A DNA stretch of 64,000 bases from Talinum fruticosum (Eukaryota; Streptophyta; Magnoliopsida; Caryophyllales; Talinaceae): the NCBI GenBank assembly GCA_021018815.1, contig JAITYX010000032.1:248001-312000 (forward strand). Direction: 5' to 3'. Shown in pieces: positions 1 through 12,200 of the stretch. Position numbers and translations under genes: made by a program. A model generated the notes under the pieces. The model did no database searches and had not been told where the DNA came from. It was given only the letters and a program-made list of their open reading frames with translations. Each line of letters begins with the position of its first letter. Positions within the stretch are counted from its first letter, which is position 1.

Positions 1-86
1 TAAGCAAGAGCAGTATATCAAATTACGATGATGCACAAATTCCAGAAAATTGGAATACTCATATTGTAAGATATGACCAAATGTAC

Positions 87-2390
87 CTTGGTGAGTCCAA
101 GAAGAGCTGTTTTAGTCACTCCATACATAGCCATTGAAGCTGGGGGCTGAAAGGCTGTAATAGATGATATGAAGACAACTGAGGAGCCATTCGTCAGATG
201 AGGTGCAGCATCCTGTACAATGAGACAAGGACTACATTAGAAGGTTGAATGTATAGTTATAGAAACCTCTTCCTCGACAAGGACTACATTAGAGGGTGTT
301 CATAAGCAAACATTACTTATTAGTAGTTAGTTTGTAGCTCAGAACTAAGTTACTCAATCCTAAATTTACACTCAACAATGCTGGTCAAGTAAAGATATAG
401 GTCACGGCTGTAGTACACTACGGCACTCAAACATTTCAAAGCTAAGTGATGCAATTGAAGAATCTGAGAAAATGACTAAGCCAAAACTTCAAGCACATGC
501 CTACCTTCAACACTGTTAGCAGCAGCCAAATAGGATGGGACTCAAGTAAACTTCTGCATGTTTCCGGAATTTTAAACCTAGTATTCTGCGTTTGTATAGT
601 AAAAAATACATGACATGGAATATATGCAATGTGATGCAAACCCATGCCATCTACGGTTCCCAATGTCAACATTGAATTAGGCTTACTGGTTAGCAACAGA
701 TGAATGCAGGCAGTTTTCATTAACAGCATCGAGTCACTGGACCATATCTGAGAGCCACAGAGATAATCTAAAGCCATAACTTTCACCATGTTGACATGCC
801 ATTGGGAAAAAGATGTAATTCAATAAAGAACTCACCTTGAGGAGGAGTATGCCAGCTTTAACATTAATCTCCCACAACTTGTCAAGGACAGATTCTTTTG
901 TTTCTAATATGGCCTCCACACTAGGATTAGCAGCTGCATTAGATATGACGACATCTATTTTCCCATATTTCTACAAGCAAACCAGAAGCTTATTGTCATT
1001 AAAGATCAGAACACACGTGCCTCACTTTGATTAGCTCGCAATGACGGGAAAACAAAAGGGTATGTTTACATATGGAACAGGTGTACCAAGAACTAAGCAA
1101 TGTTAACAGCAAGCATCTTGATTCAGAAGCTCCAAAAGATGTAGAAGAATAGACAACGGAATATATGTATTTTAGGACAAACCTAGTCAATGAACTCTTA
1201 GATAGCAACAACTACAATCAGAAACAGAAAAGATACAACATTGGAATTGGACCATACTAATTCATATTAAACCAAACGAAAATACAACACAAATACAGCT
1301 GAACTTCGCAAGCATGCACTACTAAACCAGATGCTATCTTACTCATACTCTTCAAAATAACATATGCTATCTATCTTACTCATACTCTTCATGTCCCCGT
1401 ATTTGACAGTTGACAGTCCAACACGAATATGAACACTTGACCCTTCATTTAGCCTAAAACATCCAAAATTTACCCCTGCCACACAATTATCACCTCAAAA
1501 TGATATTCAGTTGTCCAAGTGATGATGCCTATGAAGACTCGAAAACAAGATGCTGACACTTGAACCCTTCAATTTAGGCCGGAACGTATATCTCCAGCTA
1601 CGTTGAAGGCATCCTAAGTTTTCACAATTGGCTGGGAATTTTGGTCCCAAAAGAAGCACACAATTCTCTTAACCAACAACTAATAGAAAACAATAAGCAA
1701 AGCACAGGAGTCATATATTGAAATGCGAAAATCCAGTGGCGAGAATAATAGGCTTTTAGATCGAAGTTGTCAAATAAATGAAAAACTTAACGAACTAGAC
1801 ATAAAAACTCATGAAAGCCCATATGGATTCATAGTTCAATTGTGTAGAAAAATATAAGGGCTGACCTTAGAGGGCAAAAACGGTCAACAAATTGGTTGAT
1901 CTCAAAAAAAAAGGTTCAAAATTTCCAAGACTCGAAATTGGCACCTGAATAGTCCAGTCTATAAGATTCTTCCGCTGGCCAGCATTAGAAACATGGCAAA
2001 CAACACCCAGAACATCGATTCCTTTAGCCTTTAGCTTCTCAACTGCCTCGTCCACATTTTTCTGCAAAAACCCAAATCAAAAACAAATGCAACCCACTTT
2101 TTATTTCATTAAATTGAATCCCTAAACATAAAAAATGATAGAGAACACCCCAATTTCCGCCAAAGTTTATTTGATTAAGATGAAATTAAGAAGCGAAAAA
2201 CCCATTGAAGCCGCAGAAAGCATAATTAATCACTCTCTTTCTGTGTCCAGAAAGAAACCTGCTTGCGAGAGGAGATGACAACAGAAGCCCCTTCGAGGCC
2301 GAGGCGCTCAGCGATCCCAAACCCGATACCCTGAGTGGAGGCGGTAACTATGGCTACCTTCCCGACCAATCTCTTCCCAAACTTCTCCAT
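87..2390 (-). CDS. IBR1: Short-chain dehydrogenase/reductase, IBR1/SDRa type (5' part, cut by window edge)
   Basis: NAD(P)-dependent short-chain dehydrogenase. In Arabidopsis this type (IBR1/SDRa) is peroxisomal and acts in the beta-oxidation-like conversion of indole-3-butyric acid to auxin. Four exons are visible on the minus strand: 2259-2390, 1945-2061, 836-970 and 87-212, all with GT-AG borders and all in phase, giving 170 residues of a protein that is usually about 254. The start is the ATG at 2390, just before the Rossmann strand. The cofactor motif is [12 protein letters not shown], followed by the NAA motif in exon 3 ([10 protein letters not shown]), the catalytic Ser in exon 4 (VFISSITAF) and the catalytic YGVTK (Tyr and Lys). 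The C-terminal third, including any peroxisomal targeting tripeptide, lies beyond base 1. No frameshift is seen in the visible part. The family is certain; the IBR1 name rests on strong motif similarity recalled from memory. Confidence 0.9.
1334..1391. repeat. Short direct repeat in SDR intron
   Basis: The 21-bp string beginning CTATCTTACTCATAC occurs twice, at 1334-1354 and 1371-1391, within intron 2 of the SDR gene. It reads as a small local duplication with no evident function. Confidence 0.7.
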
Positions 2391-2549
2391 AATCTCTCTC
2401 TCTGTCTCTCTTTTCACTTCGGCCAGCGTAAATTTGGCACGCACAACAATCGAAACTCCCAAGGCGCCCAACTGCCCAAGTTTTGTTTCAATAATTGGGA
2501 AGGAGATTTATTTTTAGTTAATAATAAAAAAAGGAGATTAATCATTAGA

Positions 2550-2995
2550 TTAGAGCCTCTTCTGCAGAATAATGCTCGTTTGAGTAGCGTATAACTCTTT
2601 GTGTAACTTATATCTGTTTATGTAATCGATAACTGTTAGATTTTATTTGTTAGCGGATAGCTGTTCAATTGAGCGGTTGAATAATGTGTTCGGTAAATTT
2701 AGCGGTTGAGTTAGTCGATTATTATAAATTGACGTAAAAGGATATAAATAATTTGTCAAATATAAATGAATGAAGGGTTTTTTTTTTTTTGTCAAAAAAT
2801 ATGAAACGCTACTTTCAAATGTGAAAAACTAATATTCTTGACTTTTCGTAAACACTATTTGAAATGCTAGAAGTCTACCGCAAACGCTAGGTAAAACATT
2901 ACCTTACCGAACGCTAATATTTGGTTGATTAGTGTTTTGACTTGGTCAAAACGCTAAAAGCTACTTCAAACGCTGCCGCCGAACGGGCCTAGGTC
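2550..2995. mobile_element. Possible diverged DNA-transposon remnant
   Basis: The right side ends in a GC-rich block (CGCCGAACGGGCC near 2980) that, read in reverse, begins GGCCCGTTCGGCGG, a common start for plant PIF/Harbinger-like termini. The left side near 2550 (GAGCCTCTTCTGCAG, then TTTGAGTAGC) is a weak inverted match. The inside repeats short motifs such as AACGCTA. No clean target-site duplication is visible, so this is a tentative call. Confidence 0.3.
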
Positions 2996-3063
2996 CTTAT
3001 TGGTGGTAAAAGACCGTGTTTATTCTCGAATAATCTTCAAAATGACATTCATATATTTTGACT

Positions 3064-3240
3064 AAGCCTCTGTTTGGGTATAAGAAGGGGAGGGAGGTTA
3101 ATCAAGGGGAGGGAAATGGAAAGGAGGGAAATACATCTCCCTTATTTGGATTTAAAATGGAGGGGAATAGAGGTTACCAATATTCTCTTATTTGAATTAG
3201 AAAAGGAAAAAAGAGGAGAAGGAAAACATGTTGTTGTTGT
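3064..3240. mobile_element. Possible truncated MITE end
   Basis: The sequence TAA|GCCTCTGTTTGGGTA at about 3064-3081 resembles a PIF/Harbinger-type terminus next to a TAA target, followed by purine-rich GGAGGGAAATGG repeats typical of plant MITE subterminal regions. I cannot find the matching inverted end; it may be lost beside the (TTA)n array that follows. Confidence 0.3.
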
Positions 3241-3254
3241 TATTATTATTATTA

Positions 3255-3311
<57 letters not shown>
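3230..3311. repeat. (TTA)n / (GTT)n microsatellite
   Basis: About 80 bp of trinucleotide repeat, starting as GTT units and becoming a nearly uninterrupted TTA array. Confidence 0.95.
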
Positions 3312-3314
<3 letters not shown>

Positions 3315-3732
3315 CTTTAAATTAAAAATTACGAATTTAAATTTAGTACAAGATACTTATTTTTCCTAGCAACGTTTCACCAAAAAAATTATTTTTTAAT
3401 AATTATTTTTTCTATTTATAAATTATTACCCAAAGTAAAATAAAATAAATAAATAAAATAATATAAGCACCCAAAATATAATAAAAAACAAAAGTAGGAG
3501 AACGATAAAGATATTAATGTCCACATGTATATTTATGGTGAGTAACATATATATCATCTACTTTATGAATCATAATTACGAATTCAAAAAAGATACTTAA
3601 GTTAATAATTTGGACCAAAAATAGTAGATAACATATGAATTAGATTAGTTACTAAATAAAGGGAAAAAAAGTGAATAGGTATTAACCTTTATGACGATCC
3701 GTAAAATAGAATACCAGCTTAACCTTAAAATT

Positions 3733-3784
<52 letters not shown>
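3733..3784. repeat. Compound (TC)n(AT)n microsatellite
   Basis: A TC array at about 3733-3758 runs directly into an AT array at about 3759-3784, just left of the Tourist-like element. Confidence 0.95.
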
Positions 3785-3807
3785 TATCGAAACGATAATT
3801 AAATTTA

Positions 3808-4017
3808 GGGTGCGTTCAGTGGAAGGGAAAATATTCCTAAGAAAAGATTTTTCATGGGAAAATGAATTTCGAAGGACAACCATTTTTTACCCATATTTTT
3901 CTTTGTTTGGTAGAAGAAAAATAATTTTCTAAAATAGTTACTTAAATGCAAAAACCAACCATAAAAACCCCATAAATATGAAAAGAAAAGGTAAATAACT
4001 AATTCAACTTTAAAACC

Positions 4018-4076
<59 letters not shown>

Positions 4077-4405
4077 AGCACCTAAATTTGATAAGTTTGT
4101 ACATCTCCCTATGATCAAGCTTTTCCATGTATAAAATAATAGAAATTAAAAAAAGAAACAAATAATATAAAAAAACTTTTCATCTATGAACTTTACTTGA
4201 ACTCCCATTAGTAAGATTTTATTTTCCCTTGATTGAGGCAGAGGAAAATTAACTTCCTTCCTCGTAAAAGGAAATTTATTTTCCCTTGAATGAAGGAAAT
4301 TATTTTCCCTCAGAAAATATTTATCCACCACTTATGCTATCAAACGTCGAGAAAATAGAATGATAATTTTGCGAAAAAATATTTTCCATCGAAACAAACA
4401 CACCC
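3808..4405. mobile_element. Tourist-like MITE (PIF/Harbinger type), about 598 bp
   Basis: Imperfect terminal inverted repeats: the left end starts GGGTGCGTTCAGTGGAAGGG, and the right end, read in reverse complement, starts GGGTGTGTTTGTTTCGATGG. Both ends are flanked by the trinucleotide TTA (3805-3807 and 4406-4408), the target-site duplication expected for PIF/Harbinger elements. The interior holds an (AT)n array at 4020-4073 and several copies of a GGAAAATTATTTTCC-like motif in both orientations. There is no transposase open reading frame, so it is non-autonomous. Confidence 0.75.
4020..4073. repeat. (AT)n microsatellite inside the Tourist-like MITE
   Basis: About 54 bp of uninterrupted AT dinucleotides. 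Confidence 0.95.
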
Positions 4406-4785
4406 TTAGATATATGTGAGTTGCTCAAAAATGTAAATAATGTTATATAGTAGGCTAAAAACCTATCAATGAAAGAAGTATTATACAATAATATCCTTGT
4501 TCGATTTTAGTTTCTACTATGCTAAGACATTTGCTTTGATATACAAGATTGTGGTTATATTAGGATAAACTTCAAAATGACATTTGCTTTTATCTTTTGT
4601 CATTTTCATTATATAGAATAAGAATATAAATTACAAACTCACGATAAGCAATAGTGAAATTACCACATATGTAGTGAAAAGTTGAAGATGAGGATATTAA
4701 AATTTAAAAAAAAAACACAAAAATAACACATTACTGAGGAAAATGCAATCAAGATTAACTTTTTTAGATATATGTAATGCACAGG

Positions 4786-7170
4786 TTATGCAGTTTCAGT
4801 TTCATCTTCATATTCTGAGAGAAGTCGAGCAACGATTTCCATTGTAGGCCTCTTATTTCTGTCATCCCCAACACAAGAAAGCCCCACCTTTAACATCACA
4901 ACTGCTTGTTTCTTGCTGTATTTTCCTTCCAATTTCGGATCCACAAAGCCCTCTACACATAACTCTTCTTCCCCGTTTTGAATTCTGCCTTTTGCCATTC
5001 TCACGAACCTTTTCAATTCTGTTAACTCCTCATCTTCTTCCCCAACATCATCAGTTACCACCCGGTTAGATAACCGAATTCCCTTCACAAGCTCCAGGAT
5101 CATGACTCCGTAGCTATAAACATCAACCTTGGCAGTAATGGGAAGGTTGGTTGTCCACTCGGGAGCCATATACCCTTTTGTGCCTCTAATGTTGGATAAT
5201 GTCAATGCTCCATGATCTCCTCTCTTACATAACTTTGCAAGGCCAAAGTCTGAGATCTTTGGCTCGAAATCAGTGTCTAGGAGTATGTTTTCGGGTTTCA
5301 CATCACAATAAATAACCCATTCAAGGTACTCGTGGTAAAGGTATGCCAACCCTTTGGCTGTACCTAATGCGATTTTTAACCGATCCTTCCATCCAAGATC
5401 GCCATAATTGGTGGTTGAAGACGAAAACAAATGCTTATCTAATGAACCGTCTCCGCATATTCGTAGACAAGAAGTCTATGCTTATCTTCTGAACAAAAAC
5501 CATACATCCTTGCAAGGTTCATATGGTTGATACTACCAAATGTGCTCACCTCCGCCCAAAATTCTTCTCCTCCTTGGACCACACCTTCCAGTTTCTTTAC
5601 TGCTACTATCCTCTCATCAGCCAGCACACCTTTGTAAACTGCTCCAAACCCTCCTTTTCCTAGAACTTCCCTGAACTTACCAGTTGCCCTCTTGAGCTCA
5701 CTATAGCTAAAGCTCCTGAACTGACTAGAAATGGCTCGATATCCATCCTCAAGTGAAGCCGGCATGCCATGTTTCTTGAAGAGGAAGCACTAACCAGCAA
5801 AAAAATGACAACTTCTATCACTCCAAGTACGGAAACAAAGCTGTACAAGTACACCCATTTGAACCTTTGTTTCTTAGTATCATAAGCACGGGGTAGGACT
5901 ACCCTTTTCAGATTGATACTGCCACAATCTAAGCTTGACACATTCAGCATAGTGGGCTTTAATGTTAGTGCTCTAGCAGGGATTCTCAGATAAAGGCTAG
6001 CTTGAGCCATGCATCCATTGAAAAGGGAACCTTTTGTGAAGCACGTCCCATGCCCTAATCTTATGTACTTAAATGCCTGACAACGGGTATCCTCCAAGCA
6101 AAGCTCTTGACAACCATTGAAAGAAATATTTTTGGTAAAGTTGAGATCAAATCCATAAAAATCAGTATGGGGCAGCTCGAAAACTCCAGAGTCATTGCTA
6201 CTCCTATTGAGTTTTGGCTTACAACCTTTGCTCCAATCTGTCAAATCATTTGGCTCGTAGAAAGGAGGGCATGAGCATTTCGGCTGTGGTGCATAAACAC
6301 AGATCCATGTACATCACATTGTTTTGCAATGGCTTGCCATGTTACGACCCACGACCCAGATGAATTATTTAAACTATAAAGCCTCAGATTCCCATCATGG
6401 TCTATTGTTAGCCTTCTTATGATCCCATCACCCGTATCAGACGCACTGAATTGTAACCTATTAGTTGAAACAAAATTGCCTACGTCATTAAGAGTATTAT
6501 CAGGATCCCTACTACTGTCGTACTTCGTTCTACCATTCTCAAACACAGTATTATCAGGATCCGGCCAATAAATTCTACAAATTTCAGGCCCATTATAAAT
6601 CATGGTTAATACATTATCACTGTTAAAAAAGAAACTATAATATCCCGACCGAAAATCCTTGGGGGCAATCCTTGATATCAAAGTTTTGGCTTTTGTAAAG
6701 AGCTGGTTAGGAAGCAGAGTATCAGTAGGGTAATCAAAGCTTTGCCAAAGAACATTACCAGATGAGTTCATGAGGACAAGATTCCCTAAGTTGCGAAGCT
6801 CAGCCTTGATCACATTTGTGGAGGTTGTGTTGGTCTGCCAAGCAGTTGAACCATCGAAATCGCTCAAAACCAGTGCACCATCTTTCCGGAGGGTAAGTCT
6901 TGAACCTCGCCCATTGACAGGATGGTCCCGGTTAGCCATCCAAACAACTGTTTTCTCATTAGAATTGGTGAACCAAATAGCAAACCAATAAGCATTGGAC
7001 CCAAAACTATAGAACCCACAAGAGAAGGTTTTGTCAGGAGAAATGAGGAGGTCTGAAGCAGCAGCTTTTACAGATAAGGAGGAACCTCTGGCAAGAGAGG
7101 TCGAAGTTTTTTCTGCTGCTAAACAGGGGAGAGAGATTAGTAAGACAAGAAATGAGAATTGGTTTCTCAT
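4786..7170 (-). pseudogene. S-domain (G-type lectin) receptor-like Ser/Thr kinase, ZmPK1-like, with three reading-frame breaks
   Basis: Intronless gene for a plasma-membrane receptor kinase of the S-domain class. From the start at 7170 there is a signal peptide (MRNQFSFLVLLISLPCLAA), then a bulb-lectin domain (VVWMANRDHPVNG; LWQSFDYPTDTLLPNQ), an EGF/PAN region with paired cysteines, a membrane segment (IEVVIFLLVS) and a kinase domain with GKGGFGAVYKG, VAVKK, DVKPEN, DFGLAK and APEW. The frame breaks three times. Near 6301-6304 a segment equivalent to the EGF-like CGRNGLC is missing and the frame changes. Near 5789 one base is missing after the membrane segment. At 5450 one A is missing (GAGACGG for GAGAACGG). 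The catalytic loop reads YCDVKPEN where the family has HCDVKPEN. The last two breaks could be assembly errors like those elsewhere in the window, but the missing EGF segment and the His-to-Tyr change favour a decaying gene. The ligand is unknown. Confidence 0.82.
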
Positions 7171-7388
7171 GGCAGTTGGCTTTGGCTGAATTGAAAGCTA
7201 ATAGTTCATCGGTATCGAATGGCATGGGCATCGTCATTGTGATAATTATAGGGCATGTTTTTGGGGGACCCCGTACGGTGGGGAGTGTTAATGGAAGTCA
7301 TCAAGTCAATGAAATAATTTGTTGAGGACTTTTATTGCTAACGTACATTAGATACCCCGACTGATGAGTCTTGGCACAAGAACAAGTC

Positions 7389-7503
7389 CTCCCTCTGTTC
7401 GAAAGAGGTAGCCGACCTTAGAACTAATAAGAGTTCACTTTTATGAGATATAAATTAGGCTCACTCAGTTCTAAGATGGACTATCAATCCGGAATAGAGG
7501 GAA
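7389..7503. mobile_element. Small Stowaway-like MITE upstream of the receptor kinase
   Basis: About 115 bp with inverted termini: the left end reads CTCCCTCTGTTCGAAAGAGG, and the right end, reversed, reads TTCCCTCTATTCCGGATTG. Both arms also share an inner CTTAGAACT. The CTCCCTCYGT-type end is typical of Stowaway (Tc1/mariner) MITEs. A clean TA duplication is not visible. It lies about 220 bp upstream of the receptor-kinase ATG, so it sits in that promoter. Confidence 0.6.
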
Positions 7504-8347
7504 TATTTAATTGCAGGCAACCTAACAAGCAATCTACTAATCTCTATAACCCATTTACATGTGAATCACAGCAACTCTTACTGCTTGTTACGCTACCTGT
7601 CAACAGTCAAGCGTCAACTATACTAGAATTAGCCCTCCCCCAACCTAAGAAAAAGGGGCCTGGGCGACATGGCCGTTCGGATCTGTTGATGGTTGACGAG
7701 CTAACTTGTGAGAAAAGAGAGTTTTGTTTCAGACCGATTTAATGACTTCCATGACTAGACAACGAATAAGTAAATGATATATAAGGCGACATGTTTTTGT
7801 TGCTAAAGATGCACGCTGGTTGTTGAGATTCGAATGTGAGACCTTTTGCTTATAAAGACTGATATCATGTTCAAGAACTAATTCAATAAAAAACTTAAAC
7901 TTATGGTGGAAGGCCTAAGAATAGGTTATACTCTAACACATGGAAATAAGAGTAAAATTTAAAAATAAAAGAGGAAACCGAAGTTCAACAAGGACGATTA
8001 GGTTGCTGCATGAAGAAACTGGTGCAAATTGGCAATAATGGTGGGCATTTAAGGTCAAGAAATAGGTGGTGTATTATGCTCATGGATATAAGGACAGTGT
8101 GAATTTTAGAGCATTGATTCTTGACTTTTCTTATCTAAACATGAACAATGAGAGCAGTAAAAACACCTGCTTATTACTATTACGAGCATTCTACTAATTG
8201 GAATTACATCATTGACTCGTCTCGTCTGATGTAAACAAAGTCATGCGCTCAAATTTTTAGTAGTTATTCCATTACCAATCATGATAACATGGTAATTACA
8301 TTGACTCGTGTAATTATAATTACTAACATTCACTTAACAATTACATT

Positions 8348-8348
<1 letters not shown>

Positions 8349-8403
<55 letters not shown>
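8349..8403. repeat. (CT)n microsatellite
   Basis: About 55 bp of uninterrupted CT dinucleotides. Confidence 0.95.
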
Positions 8404-8406
<3 letters not shown>

Positions 8407-8592
8407 GCCGCTGCTCAGTGTTGATCATACGTTTTCTTAAGACTGAATGGGTACCACCATCATTAATTCATATTTATCGCTGCCATTAAAACTCTCCTTT
8501 AACCAAACCTACCCCATGCAAAAACACCTCCAAGTTCCAACCCCCACCCCAAAAAAAAAAAGAAAAAGAAAAAGAAATTTCCCTTAAAAAAG

Positions 8593-8630
8593 GAGACAGA
8601 GAGACAGAGAGACAGAGACAGAGACAGAGT
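8593..8630. repeat. GACAGA-type short tandem repeat
   Basis: Purine-rich array of GACAGA/GACAGAGA units. Confidence 0.85.
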
Positions 8631-9200
8631 CGAGAGAAAAAGAATACAATGCAACAAGAGAACAAAAAGAAAGAAAATGCGAGTCTTTTGTCGCTCCTAA
8701 GCTTGCTCATATTCACCTCCTGTAGTGATCTGCTTTAGTAACCCGGGCCACCGCTTTTTACATCACAAACTCCATCCATCCCAGAACTGAACCCTTTTGT
8801 CCCCAAACTTCCCTTTTGCCACTGGGTGCCCCCTCCCCCTTCCTTGTCCCTCGTCATCTTCAACCAACTGGAATTCATCTCTTCAGTCAACAGCCATCTG
8901 AACAATTGTTTATGCACACTAAACAGTGGAGGTTGCTAAAATCTAGCAACAATGTCAACTTTCTTCCTCGAATGCAATAACAAAGCACTTGTTTATGTGT
9001 TTTAAGCATTTAAACATAAGGTCGAGTCCTCCATATGGATAAATTTGTGAAAATCACAAGATTCCAGTAAATTATCATCCATCTATTTATTAACTCACAA
9101 TTGAATATTTACACATAAGCATGACAACTACTTTGATTGCCAGCTCGAGTTGATCCATTCAGCACTACAATAAAATGAAATGTAATGTGTGACTTACCTA

Positions 9201-9204
<4 letters not shown>

Positions 9205-9232
<28 letters not shown>
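9205..9232. repeat. (AT)n microsatellite
   Basis: About 28 bp of AT dinucleotides, 40 bp beyond the EHD stop codon. Confidence 0.9.
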
Positions 9233-9236
<4 letters not shown>

Positions 9237-9272
9237 TCTATGAGACTAGTTCTACGACCAAGAGAATCCAGG

Positions 9273-12200
9273 TTAGTCATAGGGGTTTCTGAAATTCTTT
9301 AGCAGCTCTGGAATATCATAGCCAAGCATGTCATCAACAGCCTGTATCATTTTCGGCTTCAACTTCTCAAATTTGTCGATATCATAGCCACTTAGAAGTT
9401 CCCTGAAATGCTCCACATGTGGGAAATCGCCTGCAGGCAGATGGAATTCCTTTTGAACCTGGTTCACAAGGTACATCATGTGTCATGTGAGAAGACGTAT
9501 CTGAGAAAGAGGAAGGCCTGTTCTTTGGGCTTAATTTATTCAGATTTCATATTTCAAACTACAAATGCCAGATCTCACTCGTCAAGACAATATAGATTTC
9601 AGATAGAAGAGTTCAGAGTTCAGAGTTCAGACCCTAGTTTATGTAGACTCATCCAATCTCTACCACTTTTTACAGATTTATTAAGATAACTAATTTCAGA
9701 TACCAATTCTACAGATTTAAAAATTGAATTAAGTGAGAAATCTGACAAAAATATTATGCCCAAGATGGGACATAGTGAAGGAACAGCAGACACCTTAAGA
9801 AATTCTTTCTCAAGGTTCTCAATTAAGCGTCGTTGAGCTTTGCTCTTCCCCATCATTGAAGGCATCTCTTTCTTGAGATGACTGATTATGTAAGCGTGAA
9901 TCTTGGCTGCTCGAGCACGCTTCACAAACTCATTTATCTGTATTATTTGACAACACATTATTATCCATACCAAGAGAAAGTACACATAAGAATGTAAAAC
10001 AAAAGTTATCAATAGCATACTCGTCTATCACAAGCTTTCTTTGGGATATCCTTCAAGTCAGCAAGAAGGTCATTCTGCTCTCGCTCAAAAAGATCCCTTC
10101 CCATTGGACCCACTGCTTCTGCATTGATTGGTTTATCATTGAATGATCTGTGAAGCAGAAAGTTGACAATACAATAATTGTATAACTACCAGCAAATGAC
10201 ATTATCAGCAATAGCTAGTGACTTTCTGTTCAATAAACAGCCATAACTTGTCTTGACAATAAGGCAAAAATGAATAATCGAGAGGAGCCAGGGGCAAAGA
10301 GTTGAACATGGAAAGGTCACATAGATGATATGGTACAAAAAGATAGGCACGCAATAGCGCAATCTTTAACTAGGCAGGAAAAGGTAATCTGTAATACTAG
10401 AAATGCATAAAGCAGCCGTTACCCTATGTAAACACGAGCAACCTCAGGGGTATTTAGGACCTTTCCAAGTGACCACATCAATGCACCATAAACTCTCATT
10501 AACTGCATTGAAAAGGAGTCCAAGATTGATGATTAATAATGAATATTTCCTTCAAAACAATAGCTCACATATTAGATCTTGCTAATGAAGTTCTTAAGTC
10601 TTACCTGCTGGGTATCAACTTGATCAGCCTTGTTCAGAACAACACGAATCTTGTCATCATGCCCACGCAGAGATGAAATGACCCTCTTAAATTCATCACT
10701 AATATCAAGTTTGTGAGGATCAAACAAGAGAAGAATAAGATCACATTTTGCTGCAAACCATGATATAGCCCCAGTAAAATCATAGCTTCTCTGTGTCCTC
10801 TGCTTCTCCCCAGAAAGAACCCCAGGAGTGTCGACAAAGGTTATGTGCTCCAGCAGCTATCATGTATGCCAGCACTCGTCGAAATTAGCAAGATTAAGGA
10901 CTAAAAGCTTGATAATGGTCAACAGATGCAACATATATTAATTACTTACAGGATGTGACATTTGTGAACACTGGAATTTTGATAAGAATGCCCCTCCAAA
11001 GTTTGTGAGACCATTGAACGGCATGTCAGCTTGAACAGCAACTGTGTTTCCAGGAATGGTCCTCTCATCTGGCCCAGACTGAGCACATAACAAAAGAGAG
11101 AAAGTTGGTGATATGGAAACCAAGAATTTGAAGGAGTTTAGTACTGTCAAAACTCAGTACTCACAACCAGTGTCGCTAGGACTAGGCCATACCCATCTTG
11201 AGCATTAAGTGTTCAACATGGATGTCAATGTAGGACTCTCTCATCTTCTAACAATTGTATGTATTTTTGAGGTCTAAAGTGAAGGTGAAATGCCCATGCC
11301 AGTGTTAGAGGGTAGCATAAGACATAAAAACTTGAGCTGACATAAAAACTTGAGGTGAACCAATAAGTCCTAGTAGCAGAGCTCATGATGAATCAGTTGA
11401 GAACAAACCACTACTTAGACCAGCTAATGAAAGCAAAGTCATACTGAGATACTCTTGCTTTCTTGAACCAACAGTCAGCTCATACCGGAACTTTTAGGGA
11501 ATGCTAATGTATTCAATGTCTAAGAAATTTACCAATATCTGTGCCAAGTGTGCAATATCTCAAAATCTTGACAAGTTCATCCCATTTCTTCCTCAAAAGC
11601 TCATATATATCACATGCCTACATATTCCTTGCCCCCTATCACCAATCAAGTCCATTATAAGACCATCTCCACCATTAGTTGTGACCATTACTCATTCCCA
11701 GTCATTTCCTAAAGATAAGCATTCAACCTCTGGACAAAGGTTAACCAGGTACAGTGAGTTGGCCTGAAGTACATTCATGCTAGTGAACTGTTATGGAAAT
11801 GCAATAGCCAAAAGGTAATCCTTCAAAGCTGAAATCTGTCTAATTGAAGCAGAGATCCAAATTGCCATTTAGAAAATATACCATGCATCAATTTTACAAT
11901 GTGTAATTTTATCCAAGTCCCCAATTTACCATTTTGAAAGAAACCATGCAGCAATATATGTAATGCTCAAAAGTTCATAAATTCATACCAAATTAGAACA
12001 GAAAGGATCTGTTTTAGGCCTCTGCTGTGCAGACAAACTAGTTAGGAGTTTATGGGTATGATACAGAACTAAACAGAAGAGAAAGCAGGAGGGCAGTGGT
12101 CTAATCCTGAAAATGCGAATGGTAGGACTTCTAAACTGTGCTTGCATTATAAGGTATCTGGAGTCCTGGATTTAGATCTTAGGGTACAACAATGTCAGCT

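Larger units (their letters stand above)
7504..9272. other. Intergenic spacer
   Basis: Between the receptor-kinase promoter and the 3' end of the EHD gene. I see only microsatellites here, listed separately, and short unsupported reading frames. No RNA gene was recognised. Confidence 0.6.
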
